NCBI GenBank assembly: GCA_003508835.1
Contig: PUFA01000084.1
Coordinates: 6,510,001-6,574,000, forward strand
Origin: Eonycteris spelaea
Lineage: Eukaryota > Chordata > Mammalia > Chiroptera > Pteropodidae
Direction of reading: 5' to 3'
Length of the DNA stretch: 64,000 nucleotides
This document shows, in pieces, positions 54,635 through 64,000 of this stretch. The translations under genes and the position numbers were made by a program. The notes under the pieces were generated by a model, which was not told where the DNA came from, ran no database searches, and saw nothing but the letters and a program-made list of their open reading frames with translations. Every line of letters begins with the position of its first letter. Positions within the stretch are counted from its first letter, which is position 1.

Positions 54635-55256
54635 CCTGGGGGACCAGTGGGCTCAGGTCTCAGGGAGAACACAGAAGCTTTACCTAGAGTGCTAAATCAG
54701 GCTGTGATTTCCTTTGTTTCTACTGCTGGAGCTTCCTTGCCTGATTAAGTCCCAGGCTTCTCCCAGGTTTTGTTGGTCCGTGAATGGAGCCTCTTCAGTG
54801 CTCACTGGAGTGCAATATCATTGATACTTCCTCCTCCGCCTGCCTCCCTTCCTCTCTCAGCCCAGCTGAACTGATGGATTAATCCTGCTGTGTACTCTGA
54901 AGCCTCACAGGCAGAAATGCAAACTGGGGTTGGAAGAGACCATGGGGACCTTCCTTCTAGAGTCTAAACTCCTCATTCTGCTTAATTGGGGTTAATTGAG
55001 GCCCAGGGCAGAGCCGTCAGGAGCCTGGCCCAGCTCTCAGAGGCGTGTTAAGGCGAGCCTTGACTTCCAAAGCTTTCTACTTTCCCCACCAGAGGCACTC
55101 TCAGCTCTCACAGTGAAGGAAGCCTCCAAGAGCTCTCTGGCTCTTACCATAGAGCAATACACTGTATCTAGACACAGAATAATAAGAGCCATGAACAATA
55201 ACAACGCATCTAGACACATCTTTCACATTCTTACAGCCAAATGAAGGACCTAGAAC
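54635..55256. other. Unassigned DNA
   Basis: No element recognised. At 54920-54990 'ggttggaagagaccatggggacc' and 'attgaggcccagggcagag' weakly recall an ancient SINE-like phrase but cannot be named. Confidence 0.4.
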
Positions 55257-55274
55257 TAAAATCATAGATCTTTG
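55257..55274 (+). repeat. 18-bp target-site duplication, left copy
   Basis: TAAAATCATAGATCTTTG, identical to 55323-55340. It begins with T-AAAA, as expected for an L1 endonuclease cut (TT/AAAA consensus). Confidence 0.93.
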
Positions 55275-55322
55275 GAGGTGTTATCAAGTTGTTACCCAAT
55301 AAATTTAAGTAAAAAAATAAAA
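55275..55322 (+). mobile_element. Tiny (48 bp) retroposed insertion
   Basis: It lies between two perfect 18-bp direct repeats and contains AATAAA (55299-55304) followed within about 12 bases by an A-rich end. This is a 5'-truncated, polyadenylated cDNA integrated by L1 machinery. The source transcript is not recognised. Confidence 0.8.
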
Positions 55323-55340
55323 TAAAATCATAGATCTTTG
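55323..55340 (+). repeat. 18-bp target-site duplication, right copy
   Basis: Identical to 55257-55274 and directly after the A-rich tail of the insertion. Confidence 0.93.
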
Positions 55341-55629
55341 TTGAGAGAAACCAAGGGGTATAAAGTACTTTCCAATAAAAGTCAAAAAATCTGCCTTGTT
55401 TGCTGGTGATTGATTTGCCTGCAATTTTTATTTTCCTGCCATATTCCCCAGTCTCACATACACACCCCAAACCCTTGGGTCTATAGATTATCTATCATCA
55501 GAGTTCCTGTCAGAGACTCTGGCAACACTTTACAGTATTCATTGCTTTGTAATATCACATTATATATTTATTTGTATGACTGTGTTCTCTCATCAGGCCT
55601 CCTTAGGACAAAGACTTTGTTTTGTTCAA

Positions 55630-55915
55630 ACTCATAAATATAGTGGACAATTTGGTGACAAACAGAGGGGAAGGGGTGTGGGGGTATGGGGGAATGGGGT
55701 GAAGGGTTAAAGAAGTACAAATTAGTAGTTGATAGATGGTCACAGGGATGGGGGCCATGGCATAGGGAATGCAATTAGCATTAATATGATGGCTAGGTGG
55801 AGGGCCAGGAGAGGGAGGGAATAAATGGGGCGATCATTTTATGAACTATATAGATGTCCAACCAACGTACTGTATACTTGAAAATAATTTAAATAAATAA
55901 AATTTTTAAAAGACA
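55630..55915 (+). mobile_element. L1 3' UTR and tail (possibly Laurasiatherian-type)
   Basis: 'gtggacaatttggtgacaaacagagggg', the G-rich stretch, 'gcatagggaatgcaattagcattaatatgatgg', 'gcgatcattttatgaactatatagatgtccaacc...gtactgtatacttgaaaataa' and an A/T-rich end with AATAAA resemble an L1 3' end that I associate with several Laurasiatherian lineages. That attribution is from memory. No coding part is present. Confidence 0.6.
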
Positions 55916-55975
55916 TTGTTTTGTTTACTGATGTATCCCCCTTATAATGCTATCTACATCATAGTGAGCACTCAG

Positions 55976-55976
<1 letters not shown>

Positions 55977-56010
<34 letters not shown>

Positions 56011-56027
56011 CGCGCGCGCGTGCGCGT
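55977..56027. repeat. (GT)n running into (CG)n
   Basis: 51 bases of strict alternation: about 15 TG units, then ACGCGCGCGCGCG and TGCGCGT. CpG-rich alternating DNA is the classic Z-DNA-prone sequence. Confidence 0.96.
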
Positions 56028-56126
56028 CTGTGTGGAACAAGTGAATGAATAAATGAAACTACCTTCTTATGTACTAGTGAAGAGAAATTTTCATTCAAAT
56101 GGCTAATCAGCTCTCTCTTCTGCTTC

Positions 56127-56498
56127 TGTAAATATGCTTGCTACATGGCCACATTCAAAATGACTAAAGACTCACCTTACCCTTTGTTAGATTTGTCTAA
56201 GCAACAAATGTAACCATTTGTACCCCTTAGCAACTCCTGGGCTTTGTAACACTTTGGAACACCTTTAACTGCCTGTAACCCATAGCAACTCCTGCCACTT
56301 TGTAACGTCTGAGGACAAATTAACCAATCAGTCTATGCCAAAAAGGGTCTATATAAGGAATGTTGCAACTGAGCTCAGGGCCCAGATCTTCAGAGTGCTA
56401 GCTCCTCTGGGACCACTGGCATAATAAATCTGAGTCCTCCAACTCTCCAAGTGCTGCTTGGTTTCTCACTGGTCTGATTTTGGATCTCTTCTGCAACA
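56127..56498 (+). mobile_element. Solo endogenous retrovirus LTR (about 370 bp)
   Basis: It has the layout of a retroviral LTR. The U3 holds two imperfect copies of a TAGCAACTCCTG...TTTGTAAC unit (56230-56250 and 56283-56306), then CCAATC (56327-56332), a TATATAA box (56350-56356), and a poly(A) signal AATAAA (56423-56428). It ends ...CTTCTGCAACA at 56498, with CA at the edge. The left end (TG at 56127) is a best guess. No primer-binding site, gag, pol or env follows, so it is a solo LTR. The family is probably ERV1-like, by inference only. Confidence 0.72.
56350..56356 (+). promoter_or_regulatory. TATA box of the LTR
   Basis: TATATAA, about 18 bases downstream of a CCAAT motif and about 70 bases upstream of AATAAA: the normal U3/R spacing of an LTR promoter. 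Activity unknown. Confidence 0.65.
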
Positions 56499-56984
56499 CT
56501 AGCACTGGAGTGGAAAATCAGAGTGCACCATTGGCTAGATGGGGAGCGAACAGATTTACACTTTCATTCTTCCTGGCACTCAATTTCTCCCCAATAACTC
56601 TCTTCACCCCCCACCTCCAGGACTTTAATCATTATTTCCTGGCTTCCTTTCCTTCTCTTCAAAAACAATCTAGTTTCTCACCTTCACCACAGAATATAAA
56701 TAACTGGTAGCCATTTAAAAGTAACACCTTCCAATGGACATTTTTTAAAAACTCGAAGATTTAAGCCACAAAGGTGAATCCCTAATGGCAGAATTATTGT
56801 TACCAGGCAAAAGATGGGATATGGGTTATGAGGTAGTGGCCCTTCATAGAGCCTGCTATAACTCAGCATGTTCACAGCACTAAAATGGAATTCCTGAGAA
56901 CCTTTGCCCTTGAACATGAATTAGTGGCCAGAGAGTGGCCCAATCTCATCAGCAATTAGAAAATATTGGAAAAGGCTTAAGAAA
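56499..56984. other. Unassigned DNA
   Basis: No element recognised right of the LTR. Two opposed ORFs of about 76 codons have no motif. Confidence 0.42.
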
Positions 56985-57265
56985 AATAGGTCACTCATAA
57001 TAGTGACATTCGCCGTGCAAATTAGCAAAACTTTTTAAAATGCAATTTGGCAATACATAGTGAAAGCTGAAAAATATTAAATAATTTGATGCAGATATCT
57101 TACTTCTGTGAATTTATTCTAAGAAAATAATCAAGAATAAGAGAAAAGCATTACGTACAAAAATACATTGTCGTATGATTTCTGGTAGTTAAAATTTTGG
57201 GAAAATCCTAAATGACAAATAACGAGGAAAAAAAAAACAATGTAAATTACTCAGTGATGACAGAT
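56985..57265 (+). mobile_element. Old L1 (L1ME-like) fragment
   Basis: 'tgcaatttggcaatacatagtgaaagctgaaaaatatta', 'tacttctgtgaatttattctaagaaaataatcaagaataagagaaaagc' and the following text match the old L1 3' ORF2 region ('gcaatttggcaatat...ttctaggaatttatcctaaggaaataatc'). Confidence 0.65.
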
Positions 57266-57289
57266 TTAAGTTACATTGCATATGATCTG

Positions 57290-57452
57290 TTTACTAGCTG
57301 TGATAACTTTGGTAAATTATTTAACATCTCGAAGCTTCAGTTTCCTTGTCTGTAAAATTCCTACTCTGTAATAGCAATGCCTAATTCATGGAACTATAAG
57401 GATTAAATGATCACTGTAGATAAAGTACTTAGCACAGCACCAGGCACACAGT
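57290..57452 (+). mobile_element. MIR SINE
   Basis: 'tttactagctgtgataactttggtaaattatttaacatctcgaagcttcagtttccttgtctgtaaaatt', 'aactataaggattaaatgatcactgtagataaagtacttagcacagcaccaggcacac'. Head to near tail. Confidence 0.8.
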
Positions 57453-57469
57453 TATCAGACTCTGCCTCT

Positions 57470-57539
57470 ATTATTATTATTATTATTATCATCATTATCA
57501 TCATCATCATCATCATCATCATCATTATTATTATTATTT
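57470..57539. repeat. (ATT)n(ATC)n microsatellite
   Basis: ATT units, then about 12 ATC/ATT units, then ATT units again. It sits at the end of the MIR, where such arrays often grow. Confidence 0.95.
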
Positions 57540-58291
57540 CAAAAGGAGGTATTATATCTTTGTGAAATGAATTAGTGGACCAGACACCTAAATTTTCCAA
57601 CAGGCTAGTTAAATGAATATTATTGGAGCCATATTGAGACCTGAGGCCCCATTACGAGTATCCATCTTATTAGTTTGGGTTTGGGATTTGATTCCAAACA
57701 GGCAAGGCTACAAGGTATCTTTGCCTACAGATTGCCTCATGTATTCACCCTTAATCAATCAAAAATAACTTGACTTTGAAGAATAGGGTAGATAATCCTT
57801 TTTATTCAACTGTTTTGCTGGTACATTCTGTGGAGAGAGAATAGTGGGGGAATGCAAAAAGAAAAAGGTGAAGGGGTCCAATTAATGACACAGCTTCTGT
57901 GGCTTTTCAGCTGTTTCTGAATTTGTTTTTATCATGGAGCCCCTGACAAAGCTTTTACCTGCTCCTCTTCTCCCCTCCTCTCAACCCCCATCTCAGTCTC
58001 AAATCTGATGTTTTTGCTGGGTTGTATAGATCTAGAACACTTCAAAGAGTAGGGATGCCTACCAGGGGAAACCCTGAGAGCCATCATTAATTAGCACTCT
58101 GGTTTGGACCTCAAAAAATAATAATACATGCATTGGCTCAATTTGCACAGCTTTATCCTTTTCTCATTCCCACCTCCCCCTTTATTTAACTACCACAGAT
58201 TGGGCTTCAAATCTGGGATTTTTTTCTTTGTAACTGTTCATAAGATGGTAATTTCATCTTCTTGGCTCCTTGTTTATTTTTTTTATTGGAG

Positions 58292-58293
<2 letters not shown>
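57540..58293. other. Unassigned DNA
   Basis: No element recognised. The 146-codon ORF 58128-58568 spans the GT/CG tract and has no domain (rejected). Confidence 0.42.
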
Positions 58294-58336
<43 letters not shown>

Positions 58337-58344
58337 CGCGCGTG
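58294..58344. repeat. (GT)n running into (CG)n, second copy of the pattern
   Basis: 51 bases of strict alternation: about 17 GT units followed by about 8 CG units. Same design as 55977-56027, 2.3 kb away. Confidence 0.96.
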
Positions 58345-59087
58345 ATGTGTGCATGAACGTGTGCGTGTTGGTAGATAAGTTTATAGTGAAGTTCCTAGGG
58401 CTGCCCCCTGGTGCTTGTGAATGTATGCCCATGGACAAGTTGGGGTCCACAATTCTTAGATATAGCTTGTATATCTTGACCTTTAAATTTCTATTCACAT
58501 TTGTATATCTGAGATATTCGGACATATTTGTATCAATTTTTATATTAGCCAAAAAGAACAGCCTGTAAAGAGAAGCATATGTTTCCTACTTAAGGATTTC
58601 TAGAATGATGTAACTCCACAAATGAATGAAAGAGGAGGCAATGCTATGCAAGGATTACAATTATACAGCATACACTTTCTAGATTATTTAAGAAAGCAGG
58701 CTAGGGCCCCACTGTGATTTTCATGGGCCATAAGTACCTTTGACTTTGTGTACCCCTTCCTCCACATAAAGGTATTAAAAATTATCCTTTATAACTCCAT
58801 TGGTATACATTATATTCATTTTTTCCCTGATTTTGTAATACATTAAAATATTTTTGCAAGTCTTTAAAAGGATTGTGGGTTGGCCCTGTGCCTAGTGTGT
58901 GTCTGCATGGAGCTGAGACATGGCTAAGGAGAGAAGCTGTGGTAAAGGAGGCCCAAGGCCCTGCCCGCAAAGGCTCCACTGCTATAGCATTCCATTCCCA
59001 ATTATCGAAAGGTTAAGGTTTTCTCACATAAAATCTAGGACTGACATTTCTTGTTGACCAGCAGGAATAGGGTATTGTAGGAGCATG
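58345..59087. other. Unassigned DNA
   Basis: No element recognised. Confidence 0.4.
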
Positions 59088-59312
59088 GTTCTTGTAGTCA
59101 GTCAGACTTAGAAGTGAATTCCAGCTCTGCCACGTACTAGCTATGTCACTTGGGGCGATCATTTAACTTCTCTGAGACTCAGTTTCCTCATCTACAGTAT
59201 GTGGGAAATAATGCCTTCCTCTTAGTGTTGTGAGAATGTAAGTAGATGATAGATGTAAAATGTGCTAGCACAGTGCCTGGCACTGCGGGTAAGCACACAC
59301 TACCTAGCAGCT
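59088..59312 (+). mobile_element. MIR SINE, nearly complete
   Basis: The best MIR of the window: 'ggttcttgtagtcagtcagacttagaagtgaattccagctctgccacgtactagctatgtcacttgg', 'taacttctctgagactcagtttcctcatctacagtatgtggg', 'cttagtgttgtgagaatgtaagtagatgatagatgtaaaatgtgctagcacagtgcctggcac'. The tRNA-derived head with the box B-like 'gaattccagctc' is still readable. Confidence 0.9.
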
Positions 59313-59519
59313 GTTATACTTCACTTCCCGTTTCTGTTTTGGGACTTCTGTGTGATATGAATTTAGTCACCTGGTTCTAAGTACAATTAAGTTTTGGGGT
59401 AGATAAGCATTTAGGTGAATAAGAGTCAGGTGTTCCTAGTGGGAAAACTCTTGATGCTGTGAGACACACTGACTTGTTCTTTACACACTCAATAGGCAGG
59501 TCCCCAAGCTGGTTCTCGA

Positions 59520-59690
59520 CTTTTACTTACCCTGTGTCAGCTAAGTGCTACACATGCAATGTCTCATTTAATCTTCCAAGTAATGTTGCAAGATAGTTAC
59601 AATAACCTTCATTTTTACAGATGAGAAAACTCAACCACAGAGCAGTTAGCAATTTCCCCAAATCAGCCTGGCGGGATTTGAATCTTTTTT
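59520..59690 (-). mobile_element. MIR SINE
   Basis: 'ctgtgtcagctaagtgctacacatgcaatgtctcatttaatcttccaagtaatgttgcaagatag', 'catttttacagatgagaaaactcaaccacagagcagttagcaatttccccaaatcagcctgg' and 'gggatttgaatct', in reverse. Confidence 0.8.
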
Positions 59691-61324
59691 TTCTAGTGCC
59701 AAAGGCTAGGTATGTTTTTTCCATTAATTAGGTCTGCAATCCATTACCTGTGATTCCCACATCTAAAAAAGAGCTCTAAAAATTACACAACATTTTTTCC
59801 CTCAAAACTCTTTCGGTTAAAAAACCTGATGCGAACTGATGAGGCTGGTTATACTGTTCATTTATCTCAGTTAATGTGATCAATAAAATTATGATTTCCC
59901 TGTGCACTCCTTTTTTCTGCTATAACATGCTATTTCTTAAAGTTTTAAAATGAAGCAATAAGCCCCAGACCAGAGTACTGTCCTACTAGCCCTGGCAATG
60001 CAGGGCCCCATGTGTCCTTGTGATGACCCTGCAGAGTAAAAGAAGGCTAGCACGTTGGAACTCTGAACCATAATCCTGCAGCTAAGCCAAAGCAATATGC
60101 TGTGTGGGCTGATACTCCATTTCCCATCCAGGTCCCAGCAGAGCTGTTGAGAACTGGCTAAGCAGCTCTTCCCAATAAGCAAATTTGGGCCACAGCAGAG
60201 TAAAATAAATCTCCCAACTTGGCTATCGAGGGTAGAAGATTGAATCCTGCTGCTGACAAAGGGGCCCACTGGGGACAGTTCATGTAAAAGGCAAAGGCAA
60301 AAGAACAGGGAGTGTCCTTTTGTTTAGGACAATGAAATGATAGAACCACATGAGCTAGCATATGAGAATCTAGCTGAATACCCCTCAGTACCAACTCCTA
60401 TCCTGCCCTTTATAACGCTGGGATGGGTTCAGCAGAGAAAGAGAGAGAGAAGCGATATCAGCTCTGAGAACAAGAGCTTAGGACCTGAAACATCACTCCC
60501 TGGAATTTCCCTTCACAGTGAGTGGCGTGCTTTATCTAGCTCTTTCTTCCTGATAATTGGAGCTGAAACTCAGCAAAAAATACAGCCTCTCCATGTTTTT
60601 GGAATCTCGACCAGAATGTGACATTGGGAAGGGGCTGATAGGTATGAATGTGGGATTACTGGTGGAAATGATCTGTGAGGCCCAAGAAGGCTCGATCTTC
60701 CTTAGGGAGCTGTTGGGAGTGAATCCAGTGAGGCTGGCATACATAGATATGCAATAACGGTCTTTGCAGGCAGTGGCCATAAGCCAGGAGAGTCTGCAAA
60801 ACCTCATCCAGGGGAGAGAAAAACAAGTAGGAAGTGAACATTTAGCCATAAAAGCTTTCAAAGTGACCCCCAACTTAAACCTCTGTTCGCTACCCTTATT
60901 CAAGAAATGGCTGGGGATAGACCTTTGGCTTCTTCCTGTTTGGGTGGTATTATTTCCATGTTTGGATTTTGCCTTAGTGAAATGATATGCTTCATTCCTC
61001 ACTAGAACAGGGGAAATAACGCTTTCCAGACAAGAGCAAAGCCTAATCTAACATACTCTTGGGCTTTGTAAAAGTACACTGCGTACCTCATCTTTTATTT
61101 CTGGCATTGTCTCCTTTGAGGGTGGGGCAAGATTGGGAGAAGAAGTTCATATGAAAAGGGGTAGCATCGAATATGGGTGCTCGGTTATTTGTTAATTTCT
61201 CTTGTTACTTAGATTAAAATGCATGAAAAATAGCCCACCATTTCAAACATCTTGAAGCCCACAGAGACACTTGGATGCAATCAGAGGCAACTGCTAGTGA
61301 TGGACTAACGAGTATTCACAGTTG
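59691..61324. other. Unassigned DNA containing the longest ORF of the window
   Basis: No repeat is recognised in 1.6 kb. The minus strand holds a 156-codon ORF at 60532-61002, the longest ORF in the window. It begins MRNEAYHFTKAKSKHG, has no transmembrane segment or motif I know, and its codons do not look biased toward coding use by eye. The plus strand over the same bases also has several 60-94 codon ORFs. A minus-strand 110-codon ORF lies at 59937-60269. I regard these as chance or decayed material, not as genes. Confidence 0.4.
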
Positions 61325-61440
61325 GAGAATTATAGATTTGGAAAGAGCCCTGGACATCATCAAATACTACTTGATATTAAAGGATGAGAACACTGATGCC
61401 TTGAGAGGTTAAGGGACATTCTTAAATGACTGAAGACAGA
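61325..61440. mobile_element. Ancient SINE-like dispersed repeat (weak)
   Basis: 'gagaattatagatttggaaagagccctggacatcatcaaatac' followed by 'atgagaacactgatgccttgagaggttaagggac' recalls an ancient mammalian repeat with 'ttagagctggaagggaccttagagatcatc...gatgaggaaactgaggc'. I cannot name the family. Confidence 0.35.
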
Positions 61441-63714
61441 GCATGCAGATTAAAAAAAACCACATGGTTCATCTATAGGTCCTTAGAGGCATCTTGGCAG
61501 AGTCCAGACTCTGGTACCACTAGCTACATTTACTACTTGACAAAAGGGAAGAGAATCCACTCATGCAAGTTTCTTTTTTCTCAATGTTCTAGAATCCAGT
61601 TATATAAATAAACACACACACGTAGAGTAATATTTATTACAAGAATACATCAAATACATATTTAAAATGTTGCCTTTGGGGTGTGGTAGTGAAATGTGAG
61701 TGGCTATTGGGATAGAGGGAATAAACAAAGGAATATAGGCACTTTGCACAAACCAAAGATGATAAAGTGGTTAACTTCTGAGCAATGGTGGTTAAAAAAG
61801 TGAAAAAGTATACAGTAACACCAGCTTTGTGGATATGTGGTGAGAATTACTGAGATGACCCAGGCACAGTCCACAGCGTGAAGAAGCATTCACGAGTTGT
61901 TTCTATTCTCTCTTCATCTTTGTATTTAAAGATGCTGCCCAAGATAGGAGTTGAAGGGAAGGGTTCAAAGCCCTGAGTGTCATTTATTCCTTAAATACCA
62001 GTAAACTTGACTTTACTTCACATTCAGACTCCAGCACATTGACAATAAATGTGGAAAACAGCCAACAATCTTTTGCTTTTCTGACTCCAGAAGTTCATTT
62101 GATTGTTGATAGGAGATTTAAAGCACAGTGATAGAGATGATGATGAATGAAAAACAGTGTTTCAGGAATGCTTAATTTCCAGAAGTTCTCTGGATGATTT
62201 TTCAATTTCTCTAGAGGAGCAATACAAAATCAACAAAATAAAAAATAAATAATATACAAACTCGGATGGGGGCCACCAGGAAATGGGTAAACTTCCTGGA
62301 AGAGGCTTGCACATTTCCAAATTAATGATACATTCAACCTGAAAACATGAAACATTTTCTTGAAGGAGCATTAAGGAGGACGAACTATAATGATTAAGGT
62401 ACTCAGTGAGGTGCAAAGAAAAGTATGCAAATCGTGGCTACCAAGTGTCTTCCCTTGAGATTTCAAAATGGGATACAGAATACTCTCAGTGAGGTAATTA
62501 GGTCACTAATAAATATGCTGAAGAAGTGTCCCCTTTCCCAATGAGTAAAGGTTCCTGGGCTTAAGGGGAAAAAAAATAATCTTGGTGTTTAAAATTAGGC
62601 AGTGGAAAAGTAAACATTTAAATAAAAATGGACAAGGTGAGCCATACTGCGAGCTTGCTGACACTGGAGACAGTACTTGTGACCATGTTGGCCGTTGTGA
62701 GAAGGGCTATTAAAATCAATGTCTTTGTTTATGGCAAATAGCACTACTCTGTACTTTGTGCACTAATGGAGGTTTAATTAATAAAAGATTGCCACCCACA
62801 GTGTCTAGAAGCTCAAATATACTATTAAAGAGTATAAGACAGAGGAGATGAGTGTGGGGTCTAGGTTTCTGCTTCTTTACAAGGGGACAGGAATTGGAAA
62901 AGAAGCTGCAGGGTCTCCAAGTTTCTAGATGACTTCTTTTTTTCCCCTTTCTTCACCTTTCTCTTGAATTTTCTCAATGGCGCTTTCCCTCTGTGTAAGG
63001 ATTTTCTAGACTCTTTCTGGGCTCAAAGTTTTATGATTTAACATCTGAGGTACAGTGAGTGGGTAAGAATCTTTCTCTCTATCTCCTATATTCACAAAGT
63101 CTTATTGGAAAAGACAAAGGAAAAGCTGTTTCCCTTACATTTCTAGACTGAGGATGATTAAAGGAAATTAACAACTAGACTTCAATCGAGAAAAATGACT
63201 AATTTTTTTGGTTTTTGCATTGTTTTTCCTTAACTATGAGAATAGCAATAGCTGGTTCTGAGTGGGCAATCCAGCTAGAGGGTAACTCTGCTTTTCAGAG
63301 AGAATCTTTCAGGTGGGCTAAAAGGAGGGCCAAGTCCAGGTAACTTATGACTTACTCATTTGCCTTAGTTTTGCAGACGTGGAGAATCTTGAAATGAGAA
63401 AGGCCTCACAGATTATTTGGTCAGCATTTCCCAGCCTAGGGTCCTTGAACAGGTAGGGATCCTCAAAGGCGCAAAAAAAAAAAAAAAAAAAGTGTTTAAA
63501 AGCTTTTCTTCGATTACTTTAGGAGTCTCCATGGAATAATGCATGTAACTTTCAATGAACTCCACAACTGATGATAATGCCAAAAAATTCAGTCATTGAC
63601 ACTGAGAACTCATGAGAATTTGAGGCTCTGGTTGGCCGATGTTGGCATTATCGCAAAAATGTAAGAATGGGGGCTTATTGGTGCCAAAACTGGGAACTTA
63701 AGATGTATATTAAA
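61441..63714. other. Unassigned DNA
   Basis: About 2.3 kb with no named element apart from an A-run at 63472-63490. ORFs are at most 84 codons. The text near 63420-63465 ('tttcccagcctagggtccttga') could be the edge of a DNA transposon but is too short to call. Confidence 0.42.
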
Positions 63715-64000
63715 CCTCACTTCAAAAATGAACCCTCATATATTACTGGGGGACTGTAAATTGGTACAGCCACTATGGAAAACAGTATGGGGGTGACTCA
63801 AAAAACTAAGAATTGATCTACCACATGATCCAGCAATCCTTCGACTGGGTATTTACCTCAAAGACTTGAAAACTCCTGTATAAAAAGATATTTGCACACT
63901 GATGTTCATAGCAGCATTATTTACAGTGGCCAGGACATGGAAGCTATCAGGTGCCGTATGATAGACGATTGCCTAAAGAAGCTGTGATACATATGTATAA
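63715..64000 (+). mobile_element. L1 3' region, cut by the window edge
   Basis: 'tactgggggactgtaaattggtacagccactatggaaaacagtatgggggtgactcaaaaaactaagaattgatctaccacatgatccagcaatcc', 'gggtatttacctcaaag', 'actgatgttcatagcagcattatttacagtggccagg'. This is the ORF2 C-terminal/3' region of a comparatively well-kept L1 that continues right of the window. Confidence 0.88.

Noticed and set aside
58128..58568. 146-codon plus-strand ORF with a Cys-Val repeat
   Set aside because: Its middle is the GT/CG microsatellite read in frame. No family motif lies on either side.
63420..63660. DNA transposon edge ('tttcccagcctagggtcc')
   Set aside because: No matching inverted end or target duplication was found.

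Overview
This is a gene-poor stretch of nuclear DNA from a placental mammal. The evidence is the repeat content. There are many ancient MIR and L2 fossils, an MER5A-type hAT element, MaLR-type LTRs and many decayed L1 copies. There is also a processed copy of a mammalian HSC70 mRNA. I recognised no Alu, B1/B2, bovine tRNA-type, carnivore or equine SINE, so the order is not fixed. One L1 tail (55630-55915) resembles L1 3' ends I associate with Laurasiatheria, but this is only a weak hint. I see no intact protein-coding gene, no tRNA or rRNA gene, no CRISPR array and no operon-like structure. Nearly all short ORFs in the window are chance readings of repeats or low-complexity DNA.

Layout. 1-12.5 kb: an L1 tail, MIR and L2 pieces (one L2 split by an L1 at 4.3-4.9 kb), one L1 on the minus strand, one MER5A-type element. 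12.5-24 kb: L1 3' ends on both strands, a well-preserved L2 (15.4-16.0 kb), LTR-like fragments and an L1 fossil carrying a striking 45-bp inverted duplication (23.25-23.35 kb). 24-36 kb: mostly single-copy-looking DNA with MIRs, two copies of one hAT-type DNA transposon (27.5 and 32.4 kb), a long purine tract and a weak candidate exon near 26.1 kb. 36.6-43.1 kb: a repeat-dense block with a 5'-truncated HSC70 (HSPA8) processed pseudogene, an internally deleted L1 of about 3.4 kb with ORF1 and ORF2 remains, and an older L1 split by a MaLR-type LTR. 43-52 kb: L1 and L2 pieces, a MIR cluster with one MIR inserted into another, and a MaLR-type LTR. 52-64 kb: several alternating GT/GC tracts, a tiny retroposon with perfect 18-bp target duplications, a solo retroviral LTR with TATA box and poly(A) signal, more MIRs, and an L1 that runs off the right end.

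How it fits together: the elements do not form a pathway. They form layers of insertions, and the nesting order (L1 into L2, LTR into L1, hAT into MIR and L2, MIR into MIR) gives a relative chronology. The most unusual structures are the fold-back duplication at 23.3 kb, the clean hAT target duplication at 32.4 kb and two very short polyadenylated insertions at 39.4 and 55.3 kb. I did not find a convincing new biological system. Family names were assigned by recognising consensus-like phrases by eye. Boundaries are usually good to tens of bases, and subfamily names are withheld where I am unsure.
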